From: Arthrobacter sp. Leaf69
GTDB taxonomy: Bacteria > Actinomycetota > Actinomycetes > Actinomycetales > Micrococcaceae
NCBI RefSeq assembly: GCF_001422645.1
Contig: NZ_LMLR01000014.1
Span: forward strand, 62,001-126,000
Direction: 5' to 3'
DNA: 64,000 bases
Position 1 is the first letter of the stretch. Each line of letters begins with the position of its first letter. Positions 25,538 to 35,916 of the stretch are shown here, one piece after another. The notes under the pieces are model-generated. The model did no database searches, had not been told where the DNA came from, and was given only the letters and a program-made list of their open reading frames with translations. The translations under genes and the position numbers were made by a program.

Positions 25538-26409
25538 GAGGTTCTCCCGAGCAGGCCGGAGGGACGGAACAGCAGCACAAGCGCCAGGGCCAGCACCACA
25601 ACGAAGTCACCGGTGCCGCCCAAGTAGAAGTTGGCGAATTGCTGCAGGACGGCGACCGCGACGGAGGCGATGGCCGCGCCGGTCAGCGAGCCCAGTCCGC
25701 CGATCACGGTGACGATAAAGGCGAAGATCAGCAGGGAGCCGCCCAGCATCGGCGAGACGTAGCCGAAGTAGTGCGAGGCAAGGACCCCGCCCAGCCCCGC
25801 GGCGGCACCGCCGATGGTAAAGACCAGCGTGAAGGCCTTCCGCACGTCGATGCCGAGGGCCGTCACCATGGAGCGGTTCTCGACGCCGGCCCGGATGATC
25901 ATGCCGTAGCGGGTGTTCTTCAGGAAGAACACCATCGCCAGCAGCACCAGGACGGCGGCGATGATGCAGACAAACCGATCGTTGGGAATGCGGGCACCCA
26001 GGATTTCGGTGGTGTCCTTGAACCAGGCAGGTCCTTGGATGAAGACCGGGTCAGTGCCCCAGATGCCATCGAACAATGCCACTGCCGCGAGTGACAGGCC
26101 CAGGGTGATCAGGAGCTGCTCGATGTGCCGCTGGTACAGCCGGCGGATGAGCACGAACTCGGTGAAGGCGGCGAAGGCGGCACCGGCCGCGGCGCCCACC
26201 AGCAGGGAGAGCAGGAAGATCCCCCAGTTGTCGGAGCCGGTGCGGCGGGCGACTTCCCAGCCGGCGAAGGCCCCGAGGGTCAGGAACGCGCCATGGGCAA
26301 AATTGAGCACACCCATCAGCCCGTAGATCAGGGACAGCCCGGCGGCCACGAGGAAGTACAGTGCTCCGAGGCCCAGACCGGTGAAGAGGAGCAGGACGAC
26401 GGTGCTCAC
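25534..26409 (-). CDS. livH: Branched-chain-type ABC transporter permease (LivH)
   Basis: Permease of 291 residues with about eight hydrophobic segments and the LivH stretches LSLIYGLMGVLNFAHGAFLTLG and IVTVIGGLGSLTGAAIASV. The start is the GTG at 26409, which overlaps the livF stop as GTGA; the longer open frame reading back through livF is a shadow. Partner of LivM in the same importer. Confidence 0.93.
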   Translation of the reverse strand: MSTVVLLLFTGLGLGALYFLVAAGLSLIYGLMGVLNFAHGAFLTLGAFAGWEVARRTGSDNWGIFLLSLLVGAAAGAAFAAFTEFVLIRRLYQRHIEQLLITLGLSLAAVALFDGIWGTDPVFIQGPAWFKDTTEILGARIPNDRFVCIIAAVLVLLAMVFFLKNTRYGMIIRAGVENRSMVTALGIDVRKAFTLVFTIGGAAAGLGGVLASHYFGYVSPMLGGSLLIFAFIVTVIGGLGSLTGAAIASVAVAVLQQFANFYLGGTGDFVVVLALALVLLFRPSGLLGRTS

Positions 26410-27202
26410 AGGGCGGCGCCTTTCCCGGCGGGGGCCGCCTCTGTTGTCACTGGAAATTTGCCGGTGTTTTCCCGGATTTCCGGTGCGGGGGCTTCGGCGG
26501 CGACGCCCAGCAGCCGCTGGGTCAGCTCGGCGTCGTCGAGGAATCCCAGGGCGCTGCCGGTGTGGACCACCCGGCCGCCGGAGAGGACCACCGAGCCTTC
26601 GGCGAGCTGGCGCACGACGTGCAGGTTTTGTTCGACCAACAGGATGGGGACGGTCTTCGCTGCTTCGGCGAGGGTCTCGGCGACTTCGGCCACGATTTTC
26701 GGGGCCAGGCCCTTGGTGGGTTCGTCGACGAGCAGGATCTTGTTGGTGTTCAGCAGTGCACGGGCCAGGGAAACCATCTGCTGCTGGCCGCCGGAGAGGG
26801 TCCCGGCCATCTGGGCGGACCGGGCAAGCAGGTCCGGGAAGAGGTCTTCGACCAGCTGGCGCCGGGGTGCGTCGTCGCGTTCGGCGAGCCGGAGGTTTTC
26901 CGCCACGGTGAGCTTGGAGAACACTTCGCGGTCCTCGGGTACGTAGCCCACACCGCTGCGGATGATCTTGAAGGTCGGATCCTTCTCGATCCGCACGCCG
27001 TCGAGCTCCACGGCCCCGGTGCGGTCGATCAGGCCGATGATGGCCTTGATGGTGCTGGTCTTTCCGACGCCGTTGCGGCCCAGCAGCGCGGTGATGCCGG
27101 TGGCCGGGACAGTGAAGGAGACATCCTCCACCACCTGCTGCCCGGCGATATGGGCGCTGAGGCCCTCGATCCTGAGGATGGGTCGGGTTTCCGCTGCGGC
27201 GG

Positions 27203-27206
<4 letters not shown>
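26406..27206 (-). CDS. livF: Branched-chain-type ABC transporter ATPase (LivF)
   Basis: ATPase of 266 residues with Walker A GRNGVGKTSTIK, signature LSGGQQQMVSLARALL and Walker B ILLVDEPTKGLAP. Size and motifs place it with LivF rather than LivG. A 30-residue Ala/Pro/Glu tail follows the domain. It overlaps livG and livH by 4 bp each. Confidence 0.94.
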
Positions 27207-27967
<761 letters not shown>

Positions 27968-28006
27968 TCGGATCCTTTGTGACTCGCTGGGGCCGTGGGG
28001 ATGGTG

Positions 28007-28061
28007 CGCGGCGCTGTGTCGTGTTCCGGTGTTAACCGGTGTCCGGTGGCACAGCGCCGCG
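28007..28061. terminator. Intercistronic hairpin between livK and livG
   Basis: A perfect 12-bp inverted repeat, CGCGGCGCTGTG at 28007-28018 and CACAGCGCCGCG at 28050-28061, with a smaller internal pairing around GTTAAC. It starts 5 bp after the livK stop and has no T-run. It probably protects livK mRNA from 3' decay or partly terminates, so that binding protein exceeds the membrane parts. Confidence 0.75.
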
Positions 28062-28066
28062 AAGTG

Positions 28067-29263
28067 TTATTTCTTTTCCGGCGGGGCGACGGTGTCGCCC
28101 GGAACGACGTTGACGAGCTCGGGGCCCCAGCTGCCGCCTGTCTGGACGAGCTTCACCTGGTACATGTCCTGGATGAGGGCGTGGTCCGAGGCGCGGACGG
28201 TCTGCTTGCCCTTGGGGCCGTCGAAGCTGAAGCCCTCGAGTGCCTTGACCATGGCGTCGGCGTCGGAACCGCCCTCCTTGATGGCCTGGACGATCATCTG
28301 GCCGGCCACGAAGCCGTCAGGGGTGAAGAGGTCCGCCTTCTTGCCGGCTTTCTCGACCGAAGCGATCATCTTCTTCTCCACCTCGGTCCCCGAGGCGCCC
28401 GGGAAGTAGTGGTTCAGGAAGCTGATCTTGGAGGTCGCCTCGCCGTAGGCCCCGAAGGTTGCGGCGTCGCCAAGCCCGGTTACCACCGGCGCGGCGTCGA
28501 AGGCGCCCTGCTGGCTCAGGCTCTGCCACATAGTGCCGGTCGTGGCCCCTGCCCACGCCACGAAGACCATGTCGGGCTTGGCATCGATGAGCTGGCGGGC
28601 AAAGGGGGTCAGTTCCTGTCCTTCCGGAACGAGAACTTCCTCAACGGTGGCGCCCTTGGCTCCGAGGACGGCCTTGACCGCGGCAACGTTGCCCTGGCCG
28701 AAGGCATTGTCCTGCGCGAAGACAACCACCTTCTTGCCGTTGGTGTCGATGAAGGAGCCGGCGGTGGCGACATCCTGGAGGCTCTGGCGGCCCGAACGGA
28801 AGGTGTACTTGTTGATTCCCTGGATGGCGTCGGTGGCCGCCGGTCCGGAGATGTACAGGACCTTGTTCTGGGCGGCCTGTTCCGCGAGCTTGAGCGCAAT
28901 GCCCGAGGCGACCGTCCCGCCGATGATCTTGTAGCCCTTGCCGATCATGTCCTTCGCGGCCGTCACGGCCTTGTCCGGATCCCCGCCGTCGTCGGCATAG
29001 GTGAGGTTGATCTTGGCCCCGTTAACGGCGCCGGTCCCGCCGGTGGCGTGGTCGATGCCCGCCTGCAGGCCTTCGTAGTAGGTGGCGCCGTAGGCTGCCA
29101 GCGGTCCGGTTTTGGAGTAGATGATGCCGACATTGACCGGCTCGGCGGCCGTGGTGCTGCCCGACTCGGCCGGCGCTGCGGTGCCGGCAGAGGGGGCACA
29201 GGCGCTGAGGGCGAGCCCGGTGGCCATGACGGCGGCCATCAGGAACTTCTTTGTATCCTTCAC
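28067..29263 (-). CDS. livK: Branched-chain-type ABC transporter substrate-binding lipoprotein
   Basis: Extracytoplasmic binding protein of 398 residues. The N-terminus MKDTKKFLMAAVMATGLALSAC is a lipoprotein signal with lipobox LSAC, so it is tethered to the membrane. The rest matches type I periplasmic binding proteins (VNVGIIYSKTGPLAAYGATY, GGTVASGIALKLAEQAAQ). The start GTG has GAAAGG about 6 nt upstream. It is first in the liv operon and is followed by a stabilising hairpin. Ligand unknown. Confidence 0.94.
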   Translation of the reverse strand: MKDTKKFLMAAVMATGLALSACAPSAGTAAPAESGSTTAAEPVNVGIIYSKTGPLAAYGATYYEGLQAGIDHATGGTGAVNGAKINLTYADDGGDPDKAVTAAKDMIGKGYKIIGGTVASGIALKLAEQAAQNKVLYISGPAATDAIQGINKYTFRSGRQSLQDVATAGSFIDTNGKKVVVFAQDNAFGQGNVAAVKAVLGAKGATVEEVLVPEGQELTPFARQLIDAKPDMVFVAWAGATTGTMWQSLSQQGAFDAAPVVTGLGDAATFGAYGEATSKISFLNHYFPGASGTEVEKKMIASVEKAGKKADLFTPDGFVAGQMIVQAIKEGGSDADAMVKALEGFSFDGPKGKQTVRASDHALIQDMYQVKLVQTGGSWGPELVNVVPGDTVAPPEKK

Positions 29264-29340
29264 GGGATGCCTTTCTTGAGAATCCGCGGAATCTGAGCAC
29301 AGGATCTGACTCGAACTGCACTGAACCTGAAAGGTGATTC

Positions 29341-29421
29341 AGATTACGGTAAATCTAAAGGCGCAGGTCAAGGCGTGTCAACGGATTTCCGGGGCGGCTT
29401 TGCAACGTTATGGCAACGTTA
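29341..29421. promoter_or_regulatory. Candidate operator sites upstream of livK
   Basis: Two patterns lie in the livK upstream region: AGATTACGGTAAATCT (29341-29356), a 5-bp inverted repeat with 6-bp spacer, and a direct repeat of GCAACGTTA at 29402-29410 and 29413-29421, an 11-bp period (one helical turn) with AACGTT palindromes. They are candidate binding sites for the operon's TetR protein. This is inference from position and symmetry only. Confidence 0.4.
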
Positions 29422-29436
29422 GGCCGCTGCCAACGC

Positions 29437-29592
29437 TCCATCAGATCAGGTGAGGGAGCATCCGACCGTCCATCAGATCAGGTGAGGGAGCATCCGACCG
29501 TCCATCAGATCAGGTGAGGGAGCATCCGACCGTCCATCAGATCAGGTGAGGGAGCATCCGACGCTCTATCGCACCAACCGAGGGAGCGAGCG
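29437..29592. repeat. 32-bp tandem repeat array (four copies plus degenerate fifth)
   Basis: Units starting TCCATCAGATCAGGTGAGGG begin at 29437, 29469, 29501 and 29533, an exact 32-bp period; the first three are identical and the fourth differs at its last two bases. A degenerate fifth copy (29565-29592) keeps CGAGGGAGC. The 3' end also holds GACGCTC (29560-29566) with complement GAGCGTC (29587-29593). The array fills most of the gap between livK and the gene at 29593. There are no unique spacers, so it is not a CRISPR array. Confidence 0.95.
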
Positions 29593-30078
29593 TCAGGCAG
29601 GGACGGCAGCGTCTTCGTCCACACGCCGGCAGACCGAGATCATCAAGGGCGTGAAGTCTGTAGCGGACCCCAGCCGGAGCCCGGCGCTGTGCGTCAGCAC
29701 GCCGTCGTCCACCCGGAAGGTGTGCCGGGACGTGCCGCGGTCGCTGCGCCGTTCCATGGTGAGCGTGCCCTCCAGCCAGCTGGCGCGCGCGGGTGCTTCC
29801 GGGGGCAGCCCCATGCTGTTGACGTGGTACCAGAGGGTGTCCGGACGGTCCGGGTCCATGGTGAAGACGCCGTGGCCCTCCGAGCGGGCGCCGTCGGCCT
29901 CCGTGTGCCGGTAGCTGTGCGTGACGGCCAGCCCGGCGGCGGCACGTGCGAAGGTCACTTCGACGGCGGCGACCCGCGCCGGGCCCCAGGGTGTGGCCTC
30001 CCACTGCGTGGTCCCGGTCCAGTGTCCCAGGAACGCCTCAAGCGCTTCGTGTGCACTGCCTGGCAGCGGCCGGTCCAT
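29593..30078 (-). CDS. DUF1579-like hypothetical protein
   Basis: Protein of 161 residues with no signal or membrane segment. It has the pattern of a small beta-barrel: LEAFLGHWTGTTQWEATPWG at the start, repeated beta strands with VTHSYRH, GHGVFTMDPDRPDTLWYHVNSMG and GTLTMERRSDRG. The GxWxGxxxW-type opening resembles DUF1579/nitrobindin-like proteins. Function unknown. Its stop abuts the 32-bp repeat array. Confidence 0.65.
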   Translation of the reverse strand: MDRPLPGSAHEALEAFLGHWTGTTQWEATPWGPARVAAVEVTFARAAAGLAVTHSYRHTEADGARSEGHGVFTMDPDRPDTLWYHVNSMGLPPEAPARASWLEGTLTMERRSDRGTSRHTFRVDDGVLTHSAGLRLGSATDFTPLMISVCRRVDEDAAVPA

Positions 30079-30217
30079 TTCTTCCTTCCAGGGGCCTCCC
30101 GAGTGAGCCCGTCCCCATCATCACGCGGCGCCGCCTGCCGTGTCTAGCTGCGGACCCGGCAGTCCCGGGCCGCTGCTGTCCGCTGCGGGACCGGATCAGC
30201 GGCCGGGCGGCCGGGCG

Positions 30218-31561
30218 TCAGAGGCCGAAGGTCTCGGATTCCTCGAAGGGGCCCACCACGGTGACGGTCCGCGGGGCGGCCGCGAGTTCGCGGGCGAGCT
30301 CCTGGACTTCGGCCGCCGTCACGGCCTTGATCTGGCGCAAGGTTTCGTCGATGTCCTGATATTCGCCGGAGACCAGTTCGGCGCGGCCCAGCCGGGACAT
30401 CCGGGAGCCGGTGTCCTCCAGCGCCAGCACGATGCCGCCGCACAGCTGCCCGACGGCCTTGCGGAGTTCCTCGTCCGAGATGCCGCCCTCGGCCAGCTTG
30501 TCGAGTTCGGCGCCGAGCAGCTCAAGAACCTGGCGGACCTTCGATGGCGTGCAGCCGGCGTACATGCCGAAGTAGCCGGCGTCGGCGTAGGAGGAGGCGA
30601 ACGAGTAGGTCGAGTAGACCAGGCCGCGCTTTTCCCGGACTTCCTGGAACAGCCTGGAGGACATGCCGCCGCCGAGCACCGCGTTCAGCACGCTCATGAC
30701 GAAGCGGCGGTCGTCGGTTGCGACGATCGTGGGACAACCCATGATGATGTTGGCCTGTTCCACGGGACGCTTGACGACGTGCAGTCCGGCGGTGCCGGTG
30801 ATGTCGGCCCGGTCGGTGGAGCGGCGCTGTACCGGGGCGGCGTCGGGTTCGAGGCTCCAGCCGGCGGAGTGCAGGGCATCCACCACCAGCCCGCAGACAA
30901 CGTCGTGGTCCAGTCCCCCGGCGGCGGTGATGACCAGCTCGTCCGGACGGTAGTAGCGGCGGTAGTGGTCCCAGACGGAGTCGCGGGCGACGGCGCGGAT
31001 GGCGTCCGGGGTGCCGCCGATCGGCCGTCCCAGCGGGTGGGTTCCCAGCACTGCGGCGACGAAGTGTTCGTGGGCGACGTCGGTGGGGTCGTCGCTGTCC
31101 ATCGCGATCTCCTCGAGGATGACGTCGCGTTCCTGTTCCATCTCCTGCGGATCCAGCACGGCGCCGGTGATCATGTCCGCGATGACGTCGATCGCCATGG
31201 GCAGGTCGGTGTCCAGCACGCGGGCGAAGTAGCAGGTGCTTTCCTTCGCTGTCGCGGCGTTGGATTCCCCACCCACTTCGTCGAAGGCCGAGGCGATCTC
31301 CAGCGCGGTGCGACGCCTGGTGCCCTTGAAGAGGAGGTGCTCCAGGAAGTGCGTGGAGCCGTGCTGGCCGGGAGCCTCATCGCGCGAGCCCACACCGACC
31401 CAGAAGCCGATGGTGGCCGAGCGCTGCCCCGGCATCGCCTCGGTCAGCACGCGGACGCCGCCGGGCAGGACCGAACGGCGCACCTCGGAACCGCCGTCGG
31501 CTCCGTGGATGAGGGTGTCAGCGTGCTGGTTCTGCTCAAGCGGCAGGGGGACGACAGTCAT
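30218..31561 (-). CDS. M16 family zinc peptidase
   Basis: Pitrilysin/processing-peptidase type protein of 447 residues. The inverted zinc motif HFLEH is at residues 71-75 (STHFLEHLLFKGT), with the downstream glutamate ligand region EQERDVILEEIAMDSDDP. The C-terminal half is the usual inactive second domain. Cytoplasmic; substrates in bacteria are poorly known. It follows pnp on the same strand, a pairing conserved in actinobacteria, but a strong hairpin separates the two. Confidence 0.93.
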   Translation of the reverse strand: MTVVPLPLEQNQHADTLIHGADGGSEVRRSVLPGGVRVLTEAMPGQRSATIGFWVGVGSRDEAPGQHGSTHFLEHLLFKGTRRRTALEIASAFDEVGGESNAATAKESTCYFARVLDTDLPMAIDVIADMITGAVLDPQEMEQERDVILEEIAMDSDDPTDVAHEHFVAAVLGTHPLGRPIGGTPDAIRAVARDSVWDHYRRYYRPDELVITAAGGLDHDVVCGLVVDALHSAGWSLEPDAAPVQRRSTDRADITGTAGLHVVKRPVEQANIIMGCPTIVATDDRRFVMSVLNAVLGGGMSSRLFQEVREKRGLVYSTYSFASSYADAGYFGMYAGCTPSKVRQVLELLGAELDKLAEGGISDEELRKAVGQLCGGIVLALEDTGSRMSRLGRAELVSGEYQDIDETLRQIKAVTAAEVQELARELAAAPRTVTVVGPFEESETFGL

Positions 31562-31621
31562 TAAGGCCTTTCAGTTAACACATGCCAAATCTGCCTGCAA
31601 TCCTACCTGCCTTTAACGGCG

Positions 31622-31652
31622 GCGGGGCCGGTGGATGATCCACCGGCCCCGC
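31622..31652. terminator. Palindromic terminator after pnp
   Basis: GCGGGGCCGGTGGAT and its exact reverse complement flank a single central G (15-bp arms), 18 bp after the pnp stop. There is no clear T-run, so termination may be partial and read into the M16 gene. Confidence 0.75.
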
Positions 31653-31670
31653 TGCTTGAGTCAGGAAAGA

Positions 31671-33920
31671 CTACTCTGCGGACTCCAGGGAGACCTCAGC
31701 GTTGTCGGCACTCTCGGCGCCAGCCTCGTCAGCCACAACGGGTGACAGGGAGAGCTTGCCGCGGTCGTCGATCTTGGTGATTTCCACCTGGATCTTCTGG
31801 CCGACGGAGACGACGTCGTCGACGTTGTCCACGCGCTTGCCACCGGCGATCTTGCGCAGCTCGGAGATGTGCAGGAGGCCGTCCTTGCCCGGAGTCAGGG
31901 AAACGAAGGCGCCGAAGGTGGTGGTCTTGACGACCGTACCCAGGTAACGCTCGCCGATTTCCGGGATCTGCGGGTTGGCGATGGCGTTGATCGCGGACCG
32001 TGCTGCGTCGGCAGACGGGCCGTTCGTGGCGCCGATGTAGACAGTTCCGTCGTCCTCGATCGAGATGTCGGCTCCGGTGTCTTCCTGGATCTGGTTGATC
32101 ATCTTGCCCTTCGGGCCGATGACCTCGCCGATCTTGTCTACCGGGATCTTGACCGCGATGACGCGCGGCGCGAACTCGGAGAGCTCGTCCGGGGTGTCGA
32201 TCGCGGAGTTCAGGACGTCCAGGATGTGCAGGCGGGCTTCGCGGGCCTGCTTCAGGGCGGCTGCCAGGACGGAGGCCGGGATGCCGTCGAGCTTCGTGTC
32301 CAGCTGGATGGCCGTGACGAACTCGGAGGTACCGGCGACCTTGAAGTCCATGTCGCCGAAGGCATCTTCGGCGCCGAGGATATCGGTCAGAGCGGCGTAG
32401 CGGGTCTGGCCGTCAACCTGGTCGGAGACCAGGCCCATGGCGATACCGGCAACAGCGGCCTTCAGCGGCACACCTGCGTTGAGCAGGGACAGCGTGGAGG
32501 CGCAAACGGAACCCATCGACGTCGAACCGTTGGAGCTGAGAGCCTCAGACACCTGGCGGATGGCGTAGGGGAATTCCTCGCGGGACGGCAGCACCGGCAT
32601 GATGGCGCGCTCTGCGAGGGCGCCGTGGCCGATTTCGCGGCGCTTCGGGGAGCCGACGCGGCCGGTCTCGCCGGTGGAGTACGGCGGGAAGTTGTAGTTG
32701 TGCATGTAGCGCTTGCGCGTCACGGGCGACAGCGAGTCGATCTGCTGTTCCATCTTGAGCATGTTCAGCGTGGTGACACCCATGATCTGGGTTTCGCCGC
32801 GTTCGAAGATGGCCGAGCCGTGAACGCGGGGCAGGACCTCAACCTCGGCAGTGAGCTGGCGGATGTCCGTCAGGCCACGGCCGTCGATGCGAATCTGGTC
32901 CTTGAGGATGCGCTGGCGCACAACCTGCTTGGTGACGGAGCGGAAGGCTGCAGACAGCTCCTTCTCGCGGCCTTCGAACTGGCCGGCCAGGGAAGAGGTG
33001 ACCTCGTCCTTGAGCTCGTCGGAAGCGGTGTCGCGTTCCTGCTTGTCGGCGATCTGGAAGACAGCGGCCAGCTTGTCGGCGGCAGCGGACTCCACAGCGG
33101 CGTAGACGTCGTCCTGGTAGTCCAGGAAGACCGGGAACTCGACGGTCGGCTTGGCGGCGCGGGCTGCCAGGTCGGACTGTGCTTCGCAGAGGGCCTTGAT
33201 GAACGGCTTGGCGGCTTCGAGTCCCTCGGAGACAACCTCTTCGGTCGGGGCGGTGGCGCCCTGTTCCTTGATGAGGTTCCAGGAGTTGTCGGTGGCTTCG
33301 GCTTCAACCATCATGATGGCGACGTCATCGCCGGCGATGCGGCCGGCAACGACCATGTTGAAGACGGCGTTCTCAAGCTGCGAGTGCTTCGGGAACGCAA
33401 CCCACTGCGAGCCGTGCTCGTCGGCAACGAGGGCAACGCGGACGCCGCCGATCGGGCCGGAGAAGGGCAGGCCGGAAAGCTGGGTGGACATCGAGGAAGC
33501 GTTGATCGCCACGACGTCGTAGAGCTCGTCCGGGTTGATGGACAGCACGGTGACGACGATCTGGACCTCGTTGCGCAGGCCCTTGACGAAGGCGGGGCGC
33601 AGCGGGCGGTCCATCAGACGGCAGGCCAGGATGGCTTCCGTGGAGGGACGGCCTTCGCGGCGAAAGAACGAGCCCGGGATGCGGCCGGCGGCGTACATGC
33701 GCTCTTCGACGTCGACGGTCAGCGGGAAGAAGTCGAAGCCTTCACGCGGGTGCTTGCCGGCGGTGGTGGCGGACAGCAGCGCGGTCTCTTCGTCGATGTA
33801 GACCATTGCTGCGCCGGCTGCCTGCTTGGCAAGGCGGCCGGTTTCGAAGCGGATTACACGCTTGCCGAAGCGGCCATTGTCAATGACTGCTTCTGAGAAC
33901 TGGATTTCGGGACCCTCCAT
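31671..33920 (-). CDS. pnp: Polyribonucleotide nucleotidyltransferase (PNPase)
   Basis: Phosphorolytic 3'-5' exoribonuclease and, in actinobacteria, also the poly(A)-like tail polymerase. The 749-residue protein shows two RNase PH domains ([36 protein letters not shown]), a KH domain with GPKGKMIN and an S1 domain ([28 protein letters not shown]), then an acidic tail. Length is normal. It lies 248 bp downstream of rpsO across a stable hairpin. Confidence 0.97.
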   Translation of the reverse strand: MEGPEIQFSEAVIDNGRFGKRVIRFETGRLAKQAAGAAMVYIDEETALLSATTAGKHPREGFDFFPLTVDVEERMYAAGRIPGSFFRREGRPSTEAILACRLMDRPLRPAFVKGLRNEVQIVVTVLSINPDELYDVVAINASSMSTQLSGLPFSGPIGGVRVALVADEHGSQWVAFPKHSQLENAVFNMVVAGRIAGDDVAIMMVEAEATDNSWNLIKEQGATAPTEEVVSEGLEAAKPFIKALCEAQSDLAARAAKPTVEFPVFLDYQDDVYAAVESAAADKLAAVFQIADKQERDTASDELKDEVTSSLAGQFEGREKELSAAFRSVTKQVVRQRILKDQIRIDGRGLTDIRQLTAEVEVLPRVHGSAIFERGETQIMGVTTLNMLKMEQQIDSLSPVTRKRYMHNYNFPPYSTGETGRVGSPKRREIGHGALAERAIMPVLPSREEFPYAIRQVSEALSSNGSTSMGSVCASTLSLLNAGVPLKAAVAGIAMGLVSDQVDGQTRYAALTDILGAEDAFGDMDFKVAGTSEFVTAIQLDTKLDGIPASVLAAALKQAREARLHILDVLNSAIDTPDELSEFAPRVIAVKIPVDKIGEVIGPKGKMINQIQEDTGADISIEDDGTVYIGATNGPSADAARSAINAIANPQIPEIGERYLGTVVKTTTFGAFVSLTPGKDGLLHISELRKIAGGKRVDNVDDVVSVGQKIQVEITKIDDRGKLSLSPVVADEAGAESADNAEVSLESAE

Positions 33921-34125
33921 AGAGAGTCACCTCCGTTTCATGGTTCACGGAGTCCAGCCGCATCAACCCAGCCCAGCATCTGTCTACTGGCCTGCACTGC
34001 ACCCGGTCATCGATCGAGACCCACGGGCTAAGGCTTCATTCCTTGAAGCCGTTCCCGGGGATCACTACCGAAGACCGCGAATGCGTGATGCGGTTGATCC
34101 TCCTGTTGAGTTTTTGTTTGAAGAA

Positions 34126-34156
34126 GGCGGCCCTTTCCGGTCCGGAAGGGGCCGCC
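34126..34156 (-). terminator. Hairpin between rpsO and pnp
   Basis: GGCGGCCCTTTCCGG (34126-34140) pairs with CCGGAAGGGGCCGCC (34142-34156), with one imperfect position, right after the rpsO stop and followed on the minus strand by TTCTTC. It is a terminator or an RNase processing stem, as seen between rpsO and pnp in other bacteria. Confidence 0.8.
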
Positions 34157-34168
34157 CCTTAGAGCTGA

Positions 34169-34438
34169 CTAGCGGCGCAGGCCGAGGCGCTCGATGAGCT
34201 GACGGTAGCGGGTGATGTCAGTGTTCTTGAGGTAGGTCAGCATGCGCTTGCGACGACCAACCATGGCCAGCAGACCGCGCTGGGTGTGGTAATCGTGCTT
34301 GTGCACCTTCATGTGCTCAGTGAGATCCTTGATCCGCTGAGTCAGGACTGCAACCTGGACCTCCGGCGAACCGGTGTCGCCCTCGGACGTTGCGAAATCC
34401 TTGATGATGGACTGCTTTACAGCGGCTTCAAGTGCCAC
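34169..34438 (-). CDS. rpsO: 30S ribosomal protein S15
   Basis: Primary 16S rRNA central-domain binding protein of 89 residues, with the family signature [23 protein letters not shown] and HRxxxxRGLLxxVxxRRRML-type sequence ([20 protein letters not shown]). The GTG start has TAGGAG 5-6 nt upstream. It normally follows ribF directly; here the kynurenine genes lie between. Confidence 0.98.
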   Translation of the reverse strand: MALEAAVKQSIIKDFATSEGDTGSPEVQVAVLTQRIKDLTEHMKVHKHDYHTQRGLLAMVGRRKRMLTYLKNTDITRYRQLIERLGLRR

Positions 34439-34623
34439 GATAACTCCTAGAGATGTGCCGTGAGGCCCGAATCAGTAACTCACTGCCGGGGGTGCCGCGC
34501 CGGATCCGCTCTCCAAAGAAGAGCCTTCCCGTACACAACAAGAGCCAGCCGCCACGGACTGCAGCCGGATCCAACGTTTAGTTTACCGGCACGCCGCTAA
34601 TCTTGTCGAAACGGGCGGTCCCG

Positions 34624-35916
34624 CTACTGCCCGGAAGGGACCTCTGCCAGCCGTTCCCTGATGGCCGCCATGCCGCGGTACAACTCTGTGAAGGACGTGC
34701 TGAGCGGGGACAGCCCGATCCGGATGCCCTGCGGCGCCCGGAAGTCCGGAATGACATCCTGGTCCCACAGCGCAGCGGTCATCTCCCGGAAGGCCGGGTG
34801 GTCCACCGTGATGTGGCTGCCGCGCAGTTCCGGATCCCGCGGCGTCGACAGCTCGACGCCGGCCGGGGCGAGCCATGCGTCGTGGAGTTCGACGGCGAAC
34901 GCGGTCAGCAAGCGGGACTTCTCCCGGACCGCGGCCATGCCGACCTCCTCGAGCAGGTCCAGGGTGCCGCGCATGGCAAGCATCCCGAAGATCGCCGGGG
35001 TGCCGCTGAGGAACCCTCGGATCCCGGCGGCAGCCTCATAGCCGGGCCCCATTTCGAAGGCGTCCTTGCGTCCCATCCAGCCCCAGATGGGCTGCTGCAG
35101 CCCCGGCAGGTGGCGGGCGTTGACGTAGGCGAAAGCGGGCGAGCCCGGTCCCCCGTTGAGGTACTTGTAAGTGCAGCCGGCGGCAAAGTCGACGTCGGCG
35201 GCGTCCAGGGAGATCTCCACCGAACCGGCGGAGTGGCACAGGTCCCACACCACCAGCGCGCCGGCGTCGTGCACGGCCGCGGTGATCCCCGGCAGGTCCG
35301 CGAGGAACCCCGAGCGGTAGGCGATCTGGCTCAGGACCACGACGGCGGTGGCCGGACCGGTGGCGGCCCGCACCTGCTCGACGGTCACGCCGGAGGCGGG
35401 GTCGGCGTCGATCCAGCGCAGCGTGAGACCCTCTTCGCGGGCGATGCCCTCGACGAGGTAGCGGTCGGTGGGGAAATTGTCCGTGTCCAGCACGATTTCG
35501 GTGCGGTCCGGGTCCGTGACGGCGGCCAGCGCGGCCCGGATCATCTTGTAGAGCACCACGGTGGTGGAATCGGCGATGATCGTCTGCCCGGGCGCGGCGC
35601 CGAGGACGGCGCGGCCGAGCTGGTCACCGATCGCTTGCGGGAGTTCCAGCCATTCCTCGTCCCAGCCGCGGATCAGCCGGCCGCCCCAGCTGCCCTCGAT
35701 GAAGCTGCTGATGTCCGTGACTGTGCGCTTGAGCGGGCGGCCCAGGGAGTTGCCGTCCAGGTAGGACAGCTCCGTGTCCGTGCCGATGAAGTGCTCCCGG
35801 TAGGCGCCGAGCGGGTCGGCGGCGTCCAGTTCCCGGGCACGCTGCAGGAGTGCTGTGTTGTTGCCGGGGGTGGCCTGCGTTTCGGCCCCCGCGGTTTCCG
35901 GCTGGAGGGCGCTCAC
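34624..35916 (-). CDS. kynU: Kynureninase
   Basis: PLP enzyme that cleaves kynurenine to anthranilate and alanine. The 430-residue protein has YLDGNSLGRPLK, the PLP-lysine region GCTYKYLNGGPGSPAF (Lys near 250), VVWDLCHSAGSVEISL and GWMGRKDAFEMGPGY, all characteristic. The start GTG at 35916 overlaps the kynA stop as GTGA; the open frame reading further upstream is a shadow of kynA. With kynA it gives tryptophan to anthranilate, except that no formamidase (kynB) is seen in the window. Confidence 0.95.
   Translation of the reverse strand: MSALQPETAGAETQATPGNNTALLQRARELDAADPLGAYREHFIGTDTELSYLDGNSLGRPLKRTVTDISSFIEGSWGGRLIRGWDEEWLELPQAIGDQLGRAVLGAAPGQTIIADSTTVVLYKMIRAALAAVTDPDRTEIVLDTDNFPTDRYLVEGIAREEGLTLRWIDADPASGVTVEQVRAATGPATAVVVLSQIAYRSGFLADLPGITAAVHDAGALVVWDLCHSAGSVEISLDAADVDFAAGCTYKYLNGGPGSPAFAYVNARHLPGLQQPIWGWMGRKDAFEMGPGYEAAAGIRGFLSGTPAIFGMLAMRGTLDLLEEVGMAAVREKSRLLTAFAVELHDAWLAPAGVELSTPRDPELRGSHITVDHPAFREMTAALWDQDVIPDFRAPQGIRIGLSPLSTSFTELYRGMAAIRERLAEVPSGQ

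Noticed and set aside
29437..29592. Array of 32-bp repeats considered as CRISPR
   Set aside because: The units are directly adjacent with no unique spacers and no cas genes are nearby.
31869..33896. 675-residue plus-strand open frame antisense to pnp
   Set aside because: Shadow of pnp on the opposite strand, Asp/Val/Gly-rich as expected for reverse-complement GC-rich coding sequence.
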